NCBI RefSeq assembly: GCF_014879975.1
Contig: NZ_CP062500.1
Location: 3,534,001-3,598,000, forward strand
DNA: 64,000 bases
Source: Vibrio bathopelagicus
GTDB lineage: Bacteria > Pseudomonadota > Gammaproteobacteria > Enterobacterales > Vibrionaceae
Direction of reading: 5' to 3'
Numbering within the stretch: position 1 is the first letter of the stretch; each line of letters starts with the position of its first letter. Positions 28,745 to 42,783 of the stretch are shown here, one piece after another. A program made the position numbers and the translations under genes. Under the pieces are notes generated by a model. That model was not told the DNA's origin, did no database searches, and saw only the letters and a program-made list of their open reading frames with translations.

Positions 28745-28866
28745 AAATGGCGTACAGCGTTTGCAGCAAACGAACAAAAGCGCTAGCTTATTGACCTAAT
28801 AAGTCCCCTCACATGTATATCGACTGTGAGTGTTAACAAGGACCCTAACAATAAGGATAAACACAG

Positions 28867-30657
28867 ATGCACAATATCACTGCTGAACGCGTTGCTGCGG
28901 TTCGAGCTTGGCTTGAAACAAACAACCTAGATGCCGTTATCATTCCACACGAAGACGAATACCTAGGTGAATACGTTCCAGCTCATAACGAGCGACTTCA
29001 CTGGTTAACAGGTTTCACTGGTTCTGCCGGTGCCGCAGTTATCACTCGTGAAACTGCTGCTATTTTTGTTGATGGTCGCTACACCGTTCAGGTTCGTAAG
29101 CAAGTACCAGCAGAGTTATTTGAGTATCGCCACCTTATTGAAGAACCGGCTTTAGATTGGATCATCAATTCATTGCCACAAGGCAGTAAGGTTGCCTTCG
29201 ACCCACGCATGCACACCGCAGCTTGGTTGAAAGGCGCACAAGCAAAACTGGCAGAGAAAGTTGAGCTAACAACACTCTCTTCTAATCCAATTGATGAGCT
29301 TTGGTCTAATCGCCCTGAGCCTGTGGTATCCGATGTTCGCCTAATGGCAACAGACGCCGTTGGTCAATCAAGCGAGAGTAAGCGCGCCGAGATTGCTGGC
29401 TTACTAAAAGCAAAAGGTGCGGACGCCGCTATCCTTACCGAGCTTGACTCAATATGTTGGTTGCTTAACATTCGTGGTTTGGACGTATCCCGCCTACCTG
29501 TTGTGTTATCCAACGCGATCATTCACGCCGATGAAAGTGTCGATTTCTTCCTAGACCCAGCACGCATCCCAACAGGCTTTGAAGCACACGTTGGTAATGG
29601 TATTCGAGTTTCTCACCCATCAGAGCTTGAAGCGCGCCTTCAATCTTTAGAAAGCAAAAATGTATCTGTCGATTCAGGCACAAGCAATGCTTGGTACACG
29701 CTTGTTCTACAAAACGCTGGCGCACATATCATTGAAGCAGCAGACCCATGCTTAATGCCAAAAGCTGCTAAGAACGCAACTGAAATTGCTGGCATGAAAG
29801 CGTGTCACATTCGTGATGGTGTTGCGATGGCGAAGTTCTTATCTTGGATTGACGCCGAAGTCGCGCAAGGTAACCTGCACAACGAAGCGGTGTTGGCTGA
29901 CAAAGTACAGTCGTTCCGCGAACAAGACCCAACACTGATGGATCTAAGTTTCGACACAATTTCAGCGGCAGGCGGAAACGCAGCCATGTGTCACTACAAC
30001 CATGAGAACCAACCAGAGCCAGGTCAGCTAGAAATGAATACGCTATACCTAGTCGATTCTGGCGGTCAGTACCTAGATGGCACAACAGACATCACACGTA
30101 CTATCGCAATTGGCCAGCCAAGCGAAGAAATGATTCAACAGTTCACTCTTGCACTTAAGGGTCACATCGGTATTGCACGCGCTCGTTTCCCACAAGGCAC
30201 TCGCGGTTTCCAACTTGATATCCTAGCGCGTCAGCACTTATGGGCAGAAGGCTTCGATTACGACCACGGTACTGGTCACGGTGTTGGTCACTTCCTAAGT
30301 GTTCATGAAGGTCCGCAAAGCATCTCTAAGAAGCTGATCGACGTACCTCTTGTTGAAGGCATGGTGTTGTCAAACGAGCCGGGTTACTACCGTGCCGATG
30401 AGTTTGGTATCCGTATCGAGAACCTAGAACTGGTTGTTGAACTTCCAACTCAAGGTGACTTCTCGGTATTGACGTTTGAATCGCTGACACGTTGCCCTAT
30501 CGATAAGCGCAACATCAACGTCGATCTACTAACACGACCTGAACTGGCGTGGCTGAACGACTACCATCAGAAAGTTTGGAACGACGTTAGTCCATTAGTT
30601 GAAGGTGATACGCTGGAATGGCTACGCCAATCAACAACACCACTTGCTCACGCTTAA
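28867..30657 (+). CDS. Xaa-Pro aminopeptidase (M24B, long form)
   Basis: Cytosolic dimetal peptidase releasing an N-terminal residue before proline. The 596-residue size and two creatinase-like N-terminal domains fit the long, eukaryote-like aminopeptidase P rather than the 441-residue E. coli PepP. Metal ligands are visible in order: LVDSGGQYLDGTTDITR (two Asp), HGTGHGVGHFLSVHEGP (His), NEPGYY (Glu) and RIENLELV (Glu). AAGGATAAACACAG precedes the ATG. It ends convergently with the thi operon. Confidence 0.93.
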   Translation: MHNITAERVAAVRAWLETNNLDAVIIPHEDEYLGEYVPAHNERLHWLTGFTGSAGAAVITRETAAIFVDGRYTVQVRKQVPAELFEYRHLIEEPALDWIINSLPQGSKVAFDPRMHTAAWLKGAQAKLAEKVELTTLSSNPIDELWSNRPEPVVSDVRLMATDAVGQSSESKRAEIAGLLKAKGADAAILTELDSICWLLNIRGLDVSRLPVVLSNAIIHADESVDFFLDPARIPTGFEAHVGNGIRVSHPSELEARLQSLESKNVSVDSGTSNAWYTLVLQNAGAHIIEAADPCLMPKAAKNATEIAGMKACHIRDGVAMAKFLSWIDAEVAQGNLHNEAVLADKVQSFREQDPTLMDLSFDTISAAGGNAAMCHYNHENQPEPGQLEMNTLYLVDSGGQYLDGTTDITRTIAIGQPSEEMIQQFTLALKGHIGIARARFPQGTRGFQLDILARQHLWAEGFDYDHGTGHGVGHFLSVHEGPQSISKKLIDVPLVEGMVLSNEPGYYRADEFGIRIENLELVVELPTQGDFSVLTFESLTRCPIDKRNINVDLLTRPELAWLNDYHQKVWNDVSPLVEGDTLEWLRQSTTPLAHA

Positions 30658-30709
30658 TGCCTTGCTAGGCAGATAACTGAACCAAAATTAGTTAGCTCAG
30701 TTAGATATT

Positions 30710-30738
30710 AAAACGGCTACCCAAAGGTAGCCGTTTTT
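30710..30738. terminator. Bidirectional terminator between the aminopeptidase and thiH
   Basis: AAAACGGCTAC / GTAGCCGTTTTT with a 6-nt loop; strong plus-strand T tract and a TTTTAATA exit on the minus strand. A perfect parS site lies 20 bp beyond. Confidence 0.9.
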
Positions 30739-30758
30739 ATTTGCCTGTATCATTACGA

Positions 30759-30774
30759 TGTTTCACGTGGAACA
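30759..30774. promoter_or_regulatory. parS centromere site (perfect), intergenic
   Basis: TGTTTCACGTGGAACA is the exact 16-bp ParB/Spo0J site (reverse complement of TGTTCCACGTGAAACA). It sits in the 131-bp gap between two convergent genes, so no coding constraint explains it. Confidence 0.95.
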
Positions 30775-30788
30775 TCAACCAACATTGA

Positions 30789-31916
30789 CTAACCAGAATA
30801 GGCACTGTGCCAATCACGCCACACTGGGTCAAAACCACGCTGACGAATCATCGACTCAACATCAGCTGCACTTCTCTCATCACTGATCTCAAACTGCTCA
30901 AGCTCTTCTTCACCGGAAGCATAACCGCCAGGTTGGGTTTTAGAAGCCGCCGACATACTCGTGATACCCAAAGGCAGCACGTTATCGCGGAAAGTTGCTG
31001 ACTCTCGAGTAGATAGAGATAACTCGACCTCAGGATTCAAGAGTCGATACGCGCAGATAAGCTGAACCAACTGTTTATCGCTCATTACCGACTTAGGCTG
31101 TAAGCCTCCACTAGACTCTCCGCCTTCACACGGGCGAAGACGCGGGAACGAAATTGAGTAGCGAGTCTGCCAATAATAACGTTCTAGGTAATCTAAGTGA
31201 GCAGCTACAAAGAAGCAGTCGGTTCGCCAATCTTCCAAACCAATCAAGGCACCAATACCTATCTTATCGATCCCCGCCTTTGCCAAGCGATCGGGGGTTT
31301 CAAGACGATATTCAAAGTCCATTTTATTACCACGTAGGTGATGCTCAGCGTAGGTCCTAGGCTGATAGGTCTCTTGATAAACCATCACCGCATCTAAACC
31401 GAGAGTTTTAAGTTCTGCGTAATCTTGTTGATCAAGTGGCTGCACTTCCATCGCAAGGTAGTTAAATTGCTTTTTGATATTCGGCAACACCTGTCGAAAG
31501 TAATTCATCCCAACCTTGGTTTCATGTTCACCGGTGACCAACAAAACGCTATCGAACTTCATCTTTTTGATCGCCGCACTTTCAGCATCAATTTCATCCA
31601 AAGTAAGCGTTCGGCGCTTGATACGGTTCTCCATTGAGAAACCACAATACGTGCACGCGTTAGCGCACAGGTTAGATAGGTACAAAGGAATATAAAGCGA
31701 CACCGTATTGCCAAATCGCTTGCGAGTTAGCGCCAACGATTGTTGTGCCATCTGCTCTAAGTAAGGTTCTGCTGCCGGAGAAATTAAAGCCTTAAAATCT
31801 TCTAAGTCACGTTTAGGTTTACTCAGAGCGCGTTCAACATCCGCCGCCGTTTTACTAAAGATGGACATACCGATGTCATCCCAGTTGAGCTGTTTAAATC
31901 GATCAACAAACGTCAT
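30789..31916 (-). CDS. thiH: 2-iminoacetate synthase ThiH
   Basis: Radical-SAM tyrosine lyase giving dehydroglycine for the thiazole ring of thiamin. The iron-sulfur motif C84-X3-C88-X2-C91 (CANACTYCGFS) is intact and length (375) is standard. Last gene of thiCEFSGH; 7 nt separate it from thiG. The N-terminus MTFVDRFKQLNWDDI is typical. Anaerobic-type chemistry is known of the family. Confidence 0.96.
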   Translation of the reverse strand: MTFVDRFKQLNWDDIGMSIFSKTAADVERALSKPKRDLEDFKALISPAAEPYLEQMAQQSLALTRKRFGNTVSLYIPLYLSNLCANACTYCGFSMENRIKRRTLTLDEIDAESAAIKKMKFDSVLLVTGEHETKVGMNYFRQVLPNIKKQFNYLAMEVQPLDQQDYAELKTLGLDAVMVYQETYQPRTYAEHHLRGNKMDFEYRLETPDRLAKAGIDKIGIGALIGLEDWRTDCFFVAAHLDYLERYYWQTRYSISFPRLRPCEGGESSGGLQPKSVMSDKQLVQLICAYRLLNPEVELSLSTRESATFRDNVLPLGITSMSAASKTQPGGYASGEEELEQFEISDERSAADVESMIRQRGFDPVWRDWHSAYSG

Positions 31917-31923
31917 GGCAATA

Positions 31924-32688
31924 CTACTCGTCTAGGAATGAGGTTAACGGGCTTGAAGCAACCGCGTGAGATACCTGACCAGCTAGCCCTGCAAGGTAAG
32001 CCATACGACCCGCTTCAACTGCCAACTTAAAAGCAATCGCCATTTCAACAGGCTGTTGAGAAGCTGCAATCGCAGTATTCACTAACACTGCGTCTGCACC
32101 CATTTCCATTGCTCGCGCAGCATGAGAAGGAGCACCTATGCCAGCATCCACAATCACAGGAACATTAGCTTGGTCGATAATGATCTCCAGGAAGTCGGCT
32201 GACGCGATTCCCTTATTAGAACCAATCGGTGCACCGAGTGGCATCACAGCAGCACAACCAACCTCTTCTAAGCGCTTACACAATACAGGGTCGGCGTGGC
32301 AATAAGGCAACACAACAAAGCCATCTTTCACTAGTTGCTCAGCAGCGTTAAGTGTCTCGATTGGGTCTGGCATCAAGTACTTTGGATCTGGGTGAATCTC
32401 AAGTTTTAGCCAGTTTGTGCCCAACGCTTCACGAGCCAAATGCGCAGCAAAGATTGCGTCTTTTGCATTCTTAGCACCTGATGTATTCGGTAGTAAGTTC
32501 ACGCCAGCATCCATGATGGGTTGTAGGATATCGTCTTGCTCGGAGCGAATATCGACTCTCTTCAGCGCCATGGTCGCCAGTTGCGAGCCTGAAGCCTCGA
32601 TAGCGCTAGCCATCAAATGCTTGTTTGCGAACTTGCCGGTTCCAGTGAACAGACGCGATTGAAACGTTTTATCTGCGATGGTTAACAT
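31924..32688 (-). CDS. thiG: Thiazole synthase ThiG
   Basis: Joins deoxyxylulose-5-phosphate, dehydroglycine and ThiS thiocarboxylate sulfur into the thiazole phosphate. TIM barrel of 254 residues, with [14 protein letters not shown] near the start, the Schiff-base region [16 protein letters not shown], and phosphate-binding [31 protein letters not shown]. It starts 2 nt after thiS. Confidence 0.96.
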   Translation of the reverse strand: MLTIADKTFQSRLFTGTGKFANKHLMASAIEASGSQLATMALKRVDIRSEQDDILQPIMDAGVNLLPNTSGAKNAKDAIFAAHLAREALGTNWLKLEIHPDPKYLMPDPIETLNAAEQLVKDGFVVLPYCHADPVLCKRLEEVGCAAVMPLGAPIGSNKGIASADFLEIIIDQANVPVIVDAGIGAPSHAARAMEMGADAVLVNTAIAASQQPVEMAIAFKLAVEAGRMAYLAGLAGQVSHAVASSPLTSFLDE

Positions 32689-32690
32689 GG

Positions 32691-32900
32691 TTAGCCCCCT
32701 GCAATAGCTTGGAAAAGAGAAATAGCATCGCCTTCATTGACGACCGTTTGTTGCCACTGACTACGTGGGACAACCGCATTATTGATAGCAAACACACAAC
32801 CTAGATCAGGTAATGATAGAACTTGGATAATGTCGGCTAGAGACGACGAGTGCGCTACCTGTTCTGGTTGTTCGTTTATTGAGATCGTTATATGACTCAT
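32691..32900 (-). CDS. thiS: Sulfur carrier protein ThiS
   Basis: A 69-residue ubiquitin-fold carrier ending in the required diglycine (FQAIAGG), which ThiF adenylates and converts to a thiocarboxylate. The start overlaps the thiF stop by 4 nt. Confidence 0.95.
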   Translation of the reverse strand: MSHITISINEQPEQVAHSSSLADIIQVLSLPDLGCVFAINNAVVPRSQWQQTVVNEGDAISLFQAIAGG

Positions 32901-33679
32901 TGGGTTTCTTCTTCTAAATGTTTAACTACAGACGCACTGCACACGGGACATTCACTATCTTGAGTGACCATTAGGTTTTGCCAATTCATCGTTTGGCCAT
33001 CGAACAGTTTGAGCTGATGTGTTGCGACCTGAAACTCACCACGAGTTAAACGTTGAATAGCAGCCAAAGCTTGAAGGTTACCTATGGTGCCAACAACCGG
33101 GCCGATGATGCCGCTATCGCTACAACGAGTCGTTTGTGGATGATGATTGAATGGGAACAAGCAGTGATAACATCCATTCTGGTTCTGATAATCAAAAACG
33201 ACAAACTGACCTTTCCAGCCAATTGCAGAACCGGAAATCAAAGGGGTCTTAGTGCTGAAACATGCTTGGTTAACCTTTTGGCGTGACTCGAAGTTGTCAG
33301 TACAATCCAACACTAAATCAGCCAACATCACTTCAAGTTCAAGCTGGCTTTCACTCATTCGTTGATTGATGGTTCTTACTTGGCTGCGACCATTGAGCTC
33401 ACTCAGTTGTTGCTTCAGAGCTTCAACCTTAGACGAACCTAACTGACTTTCCCTGAACGCGACCTGTCGTTGCAGGTTAGACGAATCTACACAATCATCA
33501 TCGACCAGCACGAGCTTTCCAACACCAGAAGCCGCGAGGTAAAGAGCCGCAGCATTACCTAAGCCGCCACAACCAATCAACAGCACATGACTATTTAGTA
33601 GGTTGCGTTGTCCTTGCTCACCCACTTCAGGTAACGCAATTTGTCGTTGATAACGAATAAATTCAAAGTCACTCAACAT
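32897..33679 (-). CDS. thiF: ThiS adenylyltransferase ThiF
   Basis: E1-like enzyme that activates the ThiS C-terminus. Nucleotide site VLLIGCGGLGNAAALYLAASGVGKLVLVDDD near the N-terminus with NLQRQ following, and two Cys pairs, CYHC and CPVC, likely binding zinc. 260 residues. Overlaps thiE by 11 nt and thiS by 4 nt. Confidence 0.95.
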   Translation of the reverse strand: MLSDFEFIRYQRQIALPEVGEQGQRNLLNSHVLLIGCGGLGNAAALYLAASGVGKLVLVDDDCVDSSNLQRQVAFRESQLGSSKVEALKQQLSELNGRSQVRTINQRMSESQLELEVMLADLVLDCTDNFESRQKVNQACFSTKTPLISGSAIGWKGQFVVFDYQNQNGCYHCLFPFNHHPQTTRCSDSGIIGPVVGTIGNLQALAAIQRLTRGEFQVATHQLKLFDGQTMNWQNLMVTQDSECPVCSASVVKHLEEETQ

Positions 33680-34960
33680 AGCTAGGCTCCTGCATAACCT
33701 CTTCTTTGGTAGCTGGATATTTCGGCGTCATCAGTTTTTCGAAAAATTCGATCACTTTTTGTGGGTCTTCTGCCAATGTAATCGCACGTACCACTGCCAA
33801 ACTCGACACCCCACATTCCCACACCTGCTCAGCTGTCGATTGGTCAATACCGCCAATAGCAACCGTCGGATAACCGATGAGTTGTTCTGTGTACGGGATA
33901 GTATCAATCAGCTGTTGATACAAAGATAAACGAACTAAACCCTGAGGCTTCGATGGCATCTGTTTAGTTGTTGTTGGGAAGATGTGCCCCAGCGCGATAT
34001 AGCTTGGGTTAATTTGAACAATGCGCAGCAACTCGTAATAGCCATGAGTCGAAAGACCAATCTTAATGCCCGCTTGGCTCAACTGAGATAGGTTGGATTC
34101 TTCAATATCCTCTTGCCCCAAATGAACACCAAAAGCGTTATGCTTGAGCGCAAGCTGCCAATAATCATTAATAAAGACCTGAGCGTTATGGTCTCGACCA
34201 AGCTCGATTGCTCGTGCGACTTGTTGTTCCAAATCCGCTTGCTTAGGGTTCTTAATACGCAGCTGGACGGTGTTAATCCCGAGCTTAAGCAGCCTTTCGA
34301 TCCACTCAACATCATCAACCACTGGGTATAATCCGAGACTATTCTTACTCAGCTCAGGAAAAGAAAGTACTGTCCCTTGGTTAGCCCAACCAACGCTTAT
34401 ATCCAATCGTTGATCTTCAAGAGCTGGAATTGGAAAGTTTTGGTAATGTGCTGGCCATGTTCCACGTGAAACATTAGACGCTGCGCGAGCTAAAACCAAT
34501 GCGTCTTCTAATGGGAATTCCAGCGCCAACAAAGTAAGTAACCAAGCGAAGTGGCCGCGCTTATCTAACTCCTGATGAGCTGTAGTTTCACTCTTGATAG
34601 CACGATTAGCATTTAGGTGTGACCAGATATCCAGTACAGCTGAATCATCGGATATTCCGATATAGATGGTGTTCGAAGCTTGAGTAAAGGCATCACAAAC
34701 GTCAGTTAACGCGACTGAATGACTGTAATCAACGACGTGGTTCAGTTCCGCTAACTTACACTCCGCTAATGAATCAACATCATGAGCGAAGCCAATAGAT
34801 AATACGTGTTGAGCATCAACGACAGAGAAGTAATGAGTTGGGCTTACACCCAACTCAACTGCATCAGTTGCTAAACCTTGTCGCTTAGCAACCAATAGAC
34901 AGTTTTGAACCTCCCCCGTTAACTCGATGTCTTGAGATGGGATGAGAATCTTCACTGTCA

Positions 34961-34961
<1 letters not shown>
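33669..34961 (-). CDS. thiE: Thiamin-phosphate synthase ThiE with an extra N-terminal domain
   Basis: The C-terminal half (about 211-415) is a normal ThiE TIM barrel that couples HMP-PP to thiazole phosphate: VQLRIK, FINDYW, GVHLGQEDI, ALGHIFPTTTKQMPSKPQG and VAIGGI are all there. The first 210 residues are additional, giving 430 in place of the usual 210 or so. Their end (GHFAWLLTLLALEFPLEDALVLARAASNV in outline) is like the last helices of HMP-P kinase ThiD, but the catalytic GTGC-type motif is absent, suggesting a decayed ThiD half. A parS site is embedded at codons 163-168. Starts within the thiC stop (TAATG). Confidence 0.92.
34458..34473. promoter_or_regulatory. parS centromere site (perfect) inside thiE
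   Basis: TGTTCCACGTGAAACA is an exact match to the ParB/Spo0J site. On the coding strand it reads through the residues VSRGT of the ThiD-like domain of ThiE. It lies 3.7 kb from the intergenic site. Confidence 0.93.
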
Positions 34962-36928
<1,967 letters not shown>

Positions 36929-37053
36929 TTAGCCATTATTTATAGGGATAAAAATGCTTGACGGATTAGATGCTACAAGAGGGATCACGGTAAGAAATAC
37001 AGTTGTGATCTGGAGATAGATCTCTAGAAGGATTCTAGTTAGATATCTACTCT

Positions 37054-37132
37054 TGTTCCCTTCGCAGGTATTAGCCTGATCAGGTTCAACGGATCCCGAG
37101 TTAACGGTCTCAGCCATATGGCACTCCGACAA
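37054..37132 (-). promoter_or_regulatory. TPP riboswitch (THI element) of the thi operon
   Basis: On the minus strand the conserved blocks appear in order: GTCGGAGTGCC, GGCTGAGA, TTGAACCTGATCAGG, TAATACCTGCGAAGGGAA. This is the thiamin-pyrophosphate aptamer. About 140 nt of leader follow to the thiC ATG. A CTAGAATCC-TTCTAG hairpin occurs there but no T-tract terminator, so translational or Rho-dependent control is more likely. Confidence 0.96.
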
Positions 37133-37145
37133 GTTCGATCGAGTA

Positions 37146-37174
37146 TATAAAAACGGCTTGGATAAACCAAGCCG
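37146..37174 (-). terminator. Intrinsic terminator of crcB
   Basis: Minus-strand CGGCTTGG / CCAAGCCG with a TTTAT loop and TTTTTATA exit, 26 nt after the crcB stop. The thiC promoter must lie in or next to this element, as the riboswitch begins only 14 nt further on. Confidence 0.9.
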
Positions 37175-37200
37175 AGTTGTTAACAAATCGTAAGAAAGTT

Positions 37201-37584
37201 TTAAGACTTTATCAAAAGTTGGAAGCCGATCCATGCTGCTGATATGCTGAGAACCACGTTGAGTAGCACATTGAGTCCCATCTTAAAGAAAGCGCCCTGC
37301 TGCATAAGAAGCACGTTATCCATCGAAAATGTAGAAAATGTAGTCAGTGCTCCAAGGAAACCAAGACCGATGATCTGTCTCCATGGTTCTGTCGCAACCA
37401 TCTCATTCTCGAATGCGGCGATGAGCAAGCCCATAATGAAAGAGCCAATCACGTTAACGGTTAGCGTACCATAAGGAAAACCACGCCCGAGCATCACCAC
37501 ACATAACTCTGAAATCAAATAGCGCGAACAAGCACCAAATGCGCCACCAATGGCAATAAAACCTAAAATAGATAACTGACCCAT
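37201..37584 (-). CDS. crcB: Fluoride channel CrcB/Fluc
   Basis: Small inner-membrane fluoride exporter, 127 residues, four helices. Family marks: GGAFGACSRYL, GTLTVNVIGSFIMGLL (with the key Asn), GFLGALTTFSTFSMD. The ATG at 37584 has GGGAGG 6 nt upstream; the frame extends to 37665 without conserved sequence. No fluoride riboswitch consensus was seen upstream. Confidence 0.95.
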   Translation of the reverse strand: MGQLSILGFIAIGGAFGACSRYLISELCVVMLGRGFPYGTLTVNVIGSFIMGLLIAAFENEMVATEPWRQIIGLGFLGALTTFSTFSMDNVLLMQQGAFFKMGLNVLLNVVLSISAAWIGFQLLIKS

Positions 37585-37684
37585 GAATCCTCCCAAATAA
37601 CAGTCCCTATATTCTAGCTTTACCGCCGATAAAAGCGAGGGTAGAAACTTAGAATTCATGCGCAAAAATCAAACGTTACAGGTG

Positions 37685-39094
37685 TCACTTAACTTCAATA
37701 TATCCCATTAGTCCCGTTTTCATGTGCTCAATTACATGACAGTGGTACATCCAACGTCCTGGGTTGTCTGCAACAAATGCAGCTTTAGCTCGGCCGTTTT
37801 TTCCAAGTAACACTGTATCGGTATGGAAAGGTTCTTCAATTTTTTTACCATCAAGTTCCAATACAGTAAATGTATGACCATGAATATGAATCGGGTGATG
37901 ATATTGAGTGACGTTCTTAAGATCGAATATGTAAGTCTTACCTAACTCTAAAGTCGCCAATGGCTCTGGAATATTGTCTTTGCTCATTCCCTCCCATGCA
38001 CGCTTATTAGTGAGCCAAAACTTAGGCATGAACTTCCCATCTTTAGATACCGGTGATACCGCACCTTCCCACTCAAACACAAAATCGATCTCTTCTGCGT
38101 TGACGAGATCTAAGTTAGGCACAGGATTAAGAGGTAATAACGGAAGTGCTTGGCCTTCTATAAGCGTTGAGCCTACGACCTCAAATTCACACAAGGAAAA
38201 AGGAAAACGTCCCTTCATTTGAAGGACATTCACTCGCCCACCCACCTTGGGAGCAATAAGCCCAAGATCGACACGCATACCCGGGCCAATTTTATGTTGA
38301 GTCAGCTTATAAGGTGTCTTTACAGGGTTACCATCAATGGCAATGACCCATGCTTCTGCCCCTTCAATAGCAATCGGATAGGTAATCGTGTTATCAACAT
38401 TCGCGATACGCAGCCTAGTCGTTGCGTGCTGCTTCAATTGATAGATAGGTTCATGTATTCCATTGACGCTACTCCACTCTCCTTGCGTGCCCATACGAGC
38501 GCTGAGGCGAGGGATCATCAAGTCTTTCCACTGACCTTGTTTGTCGATATGCCAATGTTTAAGCATCAGAGCATGCTCTTCATCGAACTGAACTGGCGTA
38601 CTCTCTTCGACAATAATGAGCCCGACCAAGCCCATGCCAAGTTGTTTAACGCTGTTCATGTGTGGGTGATACCAAAATGTGCCAGCATCTGGCGGTGTAA
38701 ACTCATAAATGAATGTTTCGTCTGGCATGATCGGTGGCTGACTTAAGAAGGGAACTCCATCCATTTCGATAGGAATTCTTAAGCCATGCCAATGAATAGT
38801 CGTAGGTTCTGATAGCTTATTGGTAAAACGAATTGTGACCTTTTCACCCTGTCGACACCGAATCGTCGGAGCAGGAATCTGTCCATTAAAGGCTAAAACA
38901 TTAGTACTAAATCCCTTCACCAACTCAGCGGTTGAAGGTTCAGCAGTTAAGTCATAAACATACTTACCTTGCCCATTAACAGACTGCTTCATAGAACAAG
39001 CGGGCAAAACAGTTAGTGCAGATATAGCGAGAGATGATTGAATAAACTTACGACGGAAATATCCATATTTGTTGCCTTTAGTAATAACGACCAA
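37685..39094 (-). CDS. Multicopper oxidase (CueO-like), Tat-exported
   Basis: Periplasmic copper oxidase; relatives oxidise Cu(I) or Fe(II). Copper motifs are intact: HWHG and WYHPHMNS in domain 1, HPIHIHGH and HCHVIEHMKTGLM at the C-terminus. The leader has a twin-arginine signal, RRKFIQSSLAISALTVLPACS, in which LPAC could also serve as a lipobox. The Met-rich insert of E. coli CueO is not evident. The start is unsure: the only candidate in frame is TTG at 39094, without a ribosome site. A strong Fur box lies just upstream; no CueR site was seen. Confidence 0.9.
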   Translation of the reverse strand: MVVITKGNKYGYFRRKFIQSSLAISALTVLPACSMKQSVNGQGKYVYDLTAEPSTAELVKGFSTNVLAFNGQIPAPTIRCRQGEKVTIRFTNKLSEPTTIHWHGLRIPIEMDGVPFLSQPPIMPDETFIYEFTPPDAGTFWYHPHMNSVKQLGMGLVGLIIVEESTPVQFDEEHALMLKHWHIDKQGQWKDLMIPRLSARMGTQGEWSSVNGIHEPIYQLKQHATTRLRIANVDNTITYPIAIEGAEAWVIAIDGNPVKTPYKLTQHKIGPGMRVDLGLIAPKVGGRVNVLQMKGRFPFSLCEFEVVGSTLIEGQALPLLPLNPVPNLDLVNAEEIDFVFEWEGAVSPVSKDGKFMPKFWLTNKRAWEGMSKDNIPEPLATLELGKTYIFDLKNVTQYHHPIHIHGHTFTVLELDGKKIEEPFHTDTVLLGKNGRAKAAFVADNPGRWMYHCHVIEHMKTGLMGYIEVK

Positions 39095-39109
39095 AATGTA
39101 ACAAAATAT

Positions 39110-39124
39110 TGAGAATAATTCTCA
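39110..39124. promoter_or_regulatory. Fur box upstream of the multicopper oxidase
   Basis: TGAGAATAATTCTCA is a perfect 7-1-7 palindrome of the Fur type (consensus TGATAATNATTATCA, with the common GAGAAT variant). It begins 15 bp upstream of the oxidase frame, in promoter position. Confidence 0.75.
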
Positions 39125-39174
39125 TAAAGAAGTGGGGTTGTGCTGTCGATTGTTTATAAAAGAAGTAGAAATAA

Positions 39175-39186
39175 GTAAGTACTTAC
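39175..39186. repeat. 12-bp palindrome GTAAGTACTTAC
   Basis: A perfect palindrome in the 325-bp gap between the multicopper oxidase and tRNA-Trp, about 80 bp upstream of the oxidase. It could be an operator for a TetR-type repressor, but nothing else supports this. Confidence 0.35.
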
Positions 39187-39252
39187 ATTTTTAAGATTGA
39201 GCTTTATTAAAGATAGGAATTATCGGCTAAAAATCGAACAAACAGAAAGCAA

Positions 39253-39293
39253 AAGGCTCCGCATTTCTGCCGGGACGCGTAGTCTGGAGCCTT
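39253..39293 (-). terminator. Second, distal hairpin after the rrn/tRNA operon
   Basis: Arms AAGGCTCC and GGAGCCTT with a 25-nt loop and a TTTTGC exit on the minus strand. It shares GCATTTCTGC and the flanking TTAAATTTGGC with the main terminator 130 bp away, so it looks like an altered duplicate of it. Confidence 0.5.
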
Positions 39294-39385
39294 AAATTTG
39301 GCTGAGTGAGCTGAGACTGTACTCAAAATACTCGACTGGGCTGGCGACATAGATCCCAACATCACTTTCAAAAAGTAACAGGTAT

Positions 39386-39414
39386 AAAAGCCCCAGCATT
39401 TCTGCTGAGGCTTT
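39386..39414 (-). terminator. Intrinsic terminator of the rrn operon
   Basis: Minus-strand AAAGCCTCAGCA-GAAA-TGCTGGGGCTTTT hairpin, 5 nt after the encoded CCA of tRNA-Trp. Confidence 0.9.
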
Positions 39415-39419
39415 AAATA

Positions 39420-39495
<76 letters not shown>

Positions 39496-39553
39496 AAAAC
39501 TTTATCTTACTTCAGATTCGAAAACCTCGCACTAGGCGAGGTTATCGAATAAG

Positions 39554-39630
39554 TGGCGGAGTGGACGGGACTCGAACCCGCGACCCCCGGCGTGACAGGC
39601 CGGTATTCTAACCAACTGAACTACCACTCC
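39554..39630 (-). tRNA. tRNA-Asp (GTC)
   Basis: 77 nt with 3' CCA; acceptor GGAGTGG / CCACTCC, anticodon loop CTGTCAC with GTC, T loop GTTCGAGT. Near-identical to E. coli tRNA-Asp. Lies between 5S and tRNA-Trp. Confidence 0.97.
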
Positions 39631-39696
39631 GCAGTGGTCAACTCACTAAGTGAGCGTCCATATCTCCAGGTCGGTCAACCTAAAGATTTAATTTAA

Positions 39697-39815
39697 AGCC
39701 TGGCGATGTCCTACTCTCACATGGGGAAACCCCACACTACCATCGGCGCTATTGTGTTTCACTTCTGAGTTCGGCATGGAATCAGGTGGGTCCACAATGC
39801 TATGGTCGCCAAGCA
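39697..39815 (-). rRNA. rrf: 5S ribosomal RNA
   Basis: Ends pair as GCTTGGCG / CGCCAGGC; the internal CCGAACTCAGAAGTGAAAC and GGTAGTGTGGGG are 5S hallmarks. Ends are accurate to a few bases. Follows 23S by about 90 nt. Confidence 0.95.
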
Positions 39816-39904
39816 AATTTTAAAATTCGGAAAGCTAATCTAAAAGTGTCTCTTCAAACTCATTCAAGGTCTGTCTTTGAGTCCACAAAACCCCTTGGGT
39901 GTTG

Positions 39905-42783
<2,879 letters not shown>

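Noticed and set aside
37585..37690. Fluoride riboswitch upstream of crcB
   Set aside because: Consensus not present in the leader.
39095..39200. CueR operator upstream of the multicopper oxidase
   Set aside because: No ACCTTGCC-type inverted repeat; only a Fur box was seen.
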